NCBI GenBank assembly: GCA_964407495.1
Contig: CAYOVP010000003.1
Coordinates: 7,421-71,420 of the forward strand
Direction: 5' to 3'
Source of the DNA: JAJRZX01 sp964407495
GTDB taxonomy: Bacteria > Desulfobacterota > GWC2-55-46 > JADFVP01
DNA: 64,000 nt
Part shown: positions 60,714 to 64,000 of the stretch, in pieces
Layout: each line of letters opens with the position of its first letter
How positions within the stretch are numbered: position 1 is the stretch's first letter
Translations under genes and position numbers: made by a program
The notes under the pieces: model-generated
Databases searched by the model: none
Seen by the model: the letters and a program-made list of their open reading frames with translations, nothing else
What the model was told of the DNA's origin: nothing

Positions 60714-61491
60714 ACGTCGGCGAAAGGGGCCGCTCTATTTTTACGAGGCCCCACTTCTCAGTGCCTGCAGGGGGCTTACCCACGCCTTCATGACGAGGGA
60801 AGGCGGGTTCAGCACCGGTGAGTACAGGGGCCTCAACCTCGGCATGGGGAGCGGTGACGACCCGCTCAGGATACACGCCAACATGGAACGCCTCGCCAGG
60901 GCCTTCTCACTCACCAGGGGAGTGGCAACAGTTAGACAGGTGCATGGAAACCAGGTGGTGGTCCTCGACGAGAGGAGAGATTCCGGTGAGGAGGTGCCGG
61001 AGGCCGACGCCATCGTCACGGCCATGCCAGGTCTTGCCGTGGGCATACTCACCGCAGACTGCGTGCCTCTCCTCGTACACGACCCTGCAAGGGGGCTTGT
61101 TGCCGCTATCCATGCCGGCTGGAGAGGCCTTCTGGCAGGAGTCATAGAGACCACCCTCGCCGCCATGGCCGGTATCTTCGGATCCCGCAACGCTGACCTC
61201 CTCGTAGCCATGGGGCCCCACATAGGCCCCTGTTGCTACGAGGTCAGAAAAGACCTGCTTCAGGTCTTTGAGGCAAGGAGGGACTGGAGAGGGGACTTGT
61301 TCAGAGAAGAAAGAGACTCCCTATACCTCGACCTCGGCAGGGCCGTGACAGAGACACTCCTCGGACTTGGCATCAGGGCTGGGCAGATAAATGGCCCCGG
61401 GCCCTGTACGTCCTGCCATGAGGCACGGTTCTTTTCCTACAGGCGTGACGGCACAACTGGAAGACAGTTGAGTTTTATAGTGATGAATTGA
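60661..61491 (+). CDS. pgeF: Peptidoglycan editing factor PgeF (YfiH/laccase-domain)
   Basis: 276 residues: VRQVHGNQVV, ILTADCVPLLVHD, AIHAGWRGLLAGVI, MGPHIGPCCYEV and CTSCHEARFFSYRRDG, the copper/zinc-site pattern (Cys, His, His) of the family. In E. coli the protein removes wrongly incorporated L-Ser-type muropeptides; related forms are purine nucleosidases. The start is uncertain since the first 25 residues overlap rluD. Confidence 0.93.
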   Translation: MPSRKSAKKKKPSSTLLERRRKGPLYFYEAPLLSACRGLTHAFMTREGGFSTGEYRGLNLGMGSGDDPLRIHANMERLARAFSLTRGVATVRQVHGNQVVVLDERRDSGEEVPEADAIVTAMPGLAVGILTADCVPLLVHDPARGLVAAIHAGWRGLLAGVIETTLAAMAGIFGSRNADLLVAMGPHIGPCCYEVRKDLLQVFEARRDWRGDLFREERDSLYLDLGRAVTETLLGLGIRAGQINGPGPCTSCHEARFFSYRRDGTTGRQLSFIVMN

Positions 61492-61563
61492 TCTTTGGTG
61501 GTGGGCCCGTAGACGAGTTACCGGTGAACACAGGGCCCTTGGGCGCGCCTTGCCCTTATTTAT

Positions 61564-62205
61564 ATGTTTGATATTATGAAGAAGAAGAAAATCGTACTCG
61601 GCGTAACAGGCGGACCCGCCACTGGTAAGAGCCTCGTTGCACGTGAGTTCGCCCGCCTCGGAGCGGCGCTCATAGACGCCGACGCCGTGGCACGCGAGGT
61701 GGTGAGGCCGGGAACGCCCGTCTACTGTGAAGTGGTCAGGGCCTTTGGGACCAAGATCCTTTGCCCCAACGGCAAACTCGACAGAAAGGCCCTTGGCCGC
61801 ATAGTTTTCTCAGACTACACCCGCCTCGAAGAACTTACCGCAATCACTCACCCCGAGATACTTCGAATCATAAGAGAACGCATAAGGGCCCTCCTTGCAG
61901 ATGACGCCACGTCAGTCATAGTACTGGACGCACCGCTACTCTTCGAGTCAGGACTCGATGCGGAAATGGACATGGTAGTCGTAGTCTATGTTGACGAGAA
62001 GGTTCAGTTGAGAAGGCTCATGGCGCGCGACGGCCTCACGGAAAAAGACGCACTGAGACTCATCGGCGCACAGATGCCGCTTGAGGAAAAAAAGAAAGGC
62101 GCCGATTTACTGATAGATAACAACGGAAGGCCCGAAGAGACGATAAGAGAGGTGCAGAAGATATATGAAAAACTCCCTTACTTTCTTTTGGAAAAAAGAA
62201 AGTAA
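61564..62205 (+). CDS. coaE: Dephospho-CoA kinase CoaE, C-terminus formed by a repeat element
   Basis: 213 residues. P-loop GGPATGKS near residue 17, ALIDADAVAREVV and VIVLDAPLLFESG, family motifs. It phosphorylates dephospho-CoA in the last step of CoA synthesis. The last residues LPYFLLEKRK and the stop codon are encoded by hairpin B of a dispersed element (62177-62206), so the original stop has probably been replaced. The family end is variable, so function may be kept. rho lies downstream, an order seen in other Desulfobacterota. Confidence 0.93.
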   Translation: MFDIMKKKKIVLGVTGGPATGKSLVAREFARLGAALIDADAVAREVVRPGTPVYCEVVRAFGTKILCPNGKLDRKALGRIVFSDYTRLEELTAITHPEILRIIRERIRALLADDATSVIVLDAPLLFESGLDAEMDMVVVVYVDEKVQLRRLMARDGLTEKDALRLIGAQMPLEEKKKGADLLIDNNGRPEETIREVQKIYEKLPYFLLEKRK

Positions 62206-62218
62206 GACAAAGAAAACC
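62177..62218 (-). repeat. Dispersed hairpin element, copy 9 (reverse), overlapping the coaE end
   Basis: A perfect 13-bp hairpin B (cttactttctttt/aaaagaaagtaag, loop ggaa) at 62177-62206, then the reverse linker acaaagaaaacc. The coaE stop codon TAA (62203-62205) is within the right arm. Confidence 0.9.
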
Positions 62219-62507
62219 AGTGTATGTGCATGCCTCAAAGGCCCTTCTGTCCCCTCTGNNNNNNNNNNNNNNNNNNNNNNNNNNNNNNNNNNNNNNNNNN
62301 NNNNNNNNNNNNNNNNNNNNNNNNNNNNNNNNNNNNNNNNNNNNNNNNNNNNNNNNNNCGAACTCTGGGAATCGAGCGTGCCTCTCGCGAAGAAACCAAG
62401 ACAAAGAAAACCAGTGTATGTGCATGCCTCAAAGGCCCTTCTGTCCCCTCTGCGAACTCTGGGAATCGAGCGTGCCTCTCGCGAAGAAACCAAGACAAAG
62501 AAAACCA
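62204..62507. repeat. 94-bp tandem repeat spanning the assembly gap
   Basis: One full unit at 62359-62452 is followed by a partial one at 62453-62507; another partial unit (62204-62258) ends exactly where the next would continue. Each unit contains the linker gacaaagaaaacca of the dispersed element, after aagaaacc instead of aagaaagtaa. The sequence on both sides of the gap reads straight through in the unit, so the gap probably holds a whole number of units, perhaps none. Confidence 0.85.
62259..62358. other. Assembly gap of exactly 100 N
   Basis: A run of exactly 100 N, a usual filler length for a gap of unknown size. It is inside a tandem repeat, which explains why assembly failed. Confidence 0.99.
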
Positions 62508-62604
62508 TTACTGACGGCCTCTGGCCGCACGAAAGAAGGGGAAGGGAAAAAACACGAAAATACAAAGATGGGCGCAAGACATTCTGGGAGGGTGAGAAAA
62601 AGAG

Positions 62605-62633
62605 TTGACAAGGCTTTTTTTCCATGCTATGTT
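62605..62633 (+). promoter_or_regulatory. Promoter of rho
   Basis: TTGACA at 62605-62610, a 17-bp spacer and TATGTT at 62628-62633. The leader to the rho ATG is about 170 nt, a length at which Rho autoregulation by attenuation is known in E. coli. Confidence 0.7.
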
Positions 62634-62807
62634 CAAATCACCTTTCAATGTGCACTTGTTCGCATACCCTGGTACTCAATCCGGCACATAAATCCAGAGG
62701 AAATAAGTCTTAGGAACATAATCCATAAAACAACCACCCCAGAGGCCGACACGCGGGCAACTGCGCGTTCTGCGTCCCCTTCCATGCCATTTCCGAAGGA
62801 GTAGTCC

Positions 62808-64000
62808 ATGAACTTGAGAGATCTGAAGGAAAAAAAGATCAGTGAGCTTACTGCGCTCGCACGAAAATACAATATCGAAGGCGCCTCGAGCATGAGAAAG
62901 CAAGACCTCATCTTCGCGCTCCTCCAGAACCAGTCAGACAAGAACGGCCTAATATACGGCGAAGGTGTCCTGGAGACACTGCCCGATGGCTTTGGCTTTC
63001 TCCGCGCCCCTGATTACAACTACCTGCCCGGCCCCGACGACATATACGTCTCACCATCACAGATACGGCGCTTCAACCTCCGTACCGGTGATATTGTCTC
63101 TGGCCAGATACGCCCTCCAAAAGAAGGGGAGAGATACTTCGCGCTCCTCAAGGTGGAGAAGGTAAACTACGAAGACCCTGAGGTGGCCCGCGAGAAGATA
63201 CTCTTCGATAACCTAACCCCCCTTTATCCAGACGAAAAACTCCGCCTCGAGACTGACGAGAACCCGGACCTCTCCATGAGGATCATGGACATGTTCACCC
63301 CCCTTGGAAAGGGCCAGAGGGCCCTCGTGGTCTCGCCGCCAAGGGCAGGAAAGACCATACTCCTGCAGAAGATCGCCAACTCCATAACCACCAACCACCC
63401 CGATGTGGTCCTCCTCGTTCTCCTCATAGACGAGAGGCCCGAAGAGGTGACTGACATGGAGCGCTCCGTGGACGGAGAGGTCATAAGCAGTACCTTTGAC
63501 GAGCCTGCCCAGCGACATGTGCAGGTCTCGGAAATGGTAATCGAGAAGGCCAAGCGCCTCGTGGAGCACCAGAAAGATGTCGTAATCCTTCTCGACTCCA
63601 TCACGCGCCTTGCACGGGCATACAACACCGTGGTCCCGCCAAGCGGAAAGGTCCTCTCAGGCGGTGTGGACTCAAACGCCCTTCACAAGCCAAAGAGGTT
63701 CTTCGGTGCAGCACGTAACATAGAAGAAGGCGGAAGCCTCACCATCATCGCAACAGCACTCATCGATACGGGCTCGCGCATGGACGAGGTCATCTTCGAG
63801 GAGTTCAAGGGCACGGGTAACATGGAAATAGTCCTTGACAGGAAACTCGCAGAGAGAAGGATCTTCCCGGCAATAGACCTCAACAAGTCGGGCACCAGAA
63901 AAGAAGACCTCCTCCTTTCCAAGGACGAACTCAACAGGATCTGGATACTCAGAAAGGTCCTCCAGCCCCTCAACCCCATCGACAGCATGGAGTTCCTCCT
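62808..64000 (+). CDS. rho: Transcription termination factor Rho, cut by the window end
   Basis: At least 397 residues of about 415. N-terminal helical and cold-shock-like RNA-binding domain (1-120, MNLRDLKEKKISELTALARKY, LPDGFGFLRAPDYNYLPGPDDIYVS), Walker A PPRAGKT near residue 175, and Q-loop and R-loop with PSGKVLSGGVDSNALHKPKRFFGAARN. A hexameric helicase that ends transcription. ATG 62808 has GAAGGAG at good distance. The gene continues past 64000. Confidence 0.97.
   Translation, partial: MNLRDLKEKKISELTALARKYNIEGASSMRKQDLIFALLQNQSDKNGLIYGEGVLETLPDGFGFLRAPDYNYLPGPDDIYVSPSQIRRFNLRTGDIVSGQIRPPKEGERYFALLKVEKVNYEDPEVAREKILFDNLTPLYPDEKLRLETDENPDLSMRIMDMFTPLGKGQRALVVSPPRAGKTILLQKIANSITTNHPDVVLLVLLIDERPEEVTDMERSVDGEVISSTFDEPAQRHVQVSEMVIEKAKRLVEHQKDVVILLDSITRLARAYNTVVPPSGKVLSGGVDSNALHKPKRFFGAARNIEEGGSLTIIATALIDTGSRMDEVIFEEFKGTGNMEIVLDRKLAERRIFPAIDLNKSGTRKEDLLLSKDELNRIWILRKVLQPLNPIDSMEFL

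Noticed and set aside
62204..62507. CRISPR array
   Set aside because: The 94-bp units are tandem without variable spacers, and no cas genes are present.
62060..62804. Several ORFs crossing the N run, with peptides such as FFVLLSFFQKKV
   Set aside because: They are translations of the hairpin repeat and of unknown bases, not genes.
1..64000. tRNA or rRNA genes
   Set aside because: No tRNA T-loop/acceptor pattern or rRNA-like segment was recognised on either strand.

Overview
The window is 64 kb of a Gram-negative bacterial chromosome of moderately high GC content. Arg AGG and Ile AUA codons are common. It carries a 100-base N run (62259-62358), so it is a scaffold from a draft or metagenome assembly. 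An outer membrane is implied by tolQRAB-pal-cpoB, a BtuB-type receptor, a LapA/LapB fusion protein and a second beta-barrel protein. The order nadD-rsfS-rlmH-(lapAB)-gpmI, a PerR/AhpC/rubredoxin-like cluster and an RpoS-like sigma factor would fit Desulfobacterota (old Deltaproteobacteria) or Nitrospirota. I cannot place it more precisely from sequence alone.

Layout. 0-6.5 kb: a sugar-nucleotide epimerase and a leftward housekeeping operon nadD-rsfS-rlmH-lapAB-gpmI-zinc ribbon, with a remnant of a family 15 glycosidase. 6.9-13 kb: amidase-rph-rdgB, citrate synthase with a ChaN-like lipoprotein, and an HD-GYP response regulator. 13.5-22.7 kb: an M23 endopeptidase, then a cobalamin uptake operon (btuB-tonB-btuF-btuD-btuC) behind two tandem cobalamin riboswitches, then ogt and a membrane protein. 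23.2-32.7 kb: perR-ahpC-rubredoxin-like, an RpoS-like sigma factor, trmJ, cbiX, the cobalt/nickel transporter cbiMQO, a porin-like protein, VanZ-like and creatininase-like genes. 32.7-42.3 kb: deoB, modABC behind a molybdenum-cofactor-type riboswitch, a cation diffusion facilitator, a Lon-like protease, queE and ccsA. 42.6-50.4 kb: a small exported protein, rhlE, a methyltransferase, a very long AsmA-like protein and a DUF362 ferredoxin protein. 50.9-56.6 kb: the Tol-Pal operon. 56.8-64 kb: crcB-DUF190, a TIM-barrel epimerase/isomerase, a GntR regulator, rluD, pgeF, coaE and rho (cut by the window end).

How the genes work together. Cobalt and corrinoid handling is a theme: B12 uptake under two riboswitches, a CbiX chelatase and CbiMQO import beside an outer-membrane barrel. 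Molybdate import appears to be governed by a cofactor-sensing RNA. Peroxide defence is one cluster with a PerR-type operator upstream.

Two genome-scale signals stand out more than any single gene. First, the tetranucleotide AGCT is almost absent: I found three occurrences by eye, against roughly 240 expected from base composition. Synonymous codon choices change exactly where AGCT would otherwise form. Second, a dispersed element built from up to three hairpins, with compensatory changes in its central stem, occurs about nine times, mostly between genes. It interrupts operons and supplies the stop codon of coaE.
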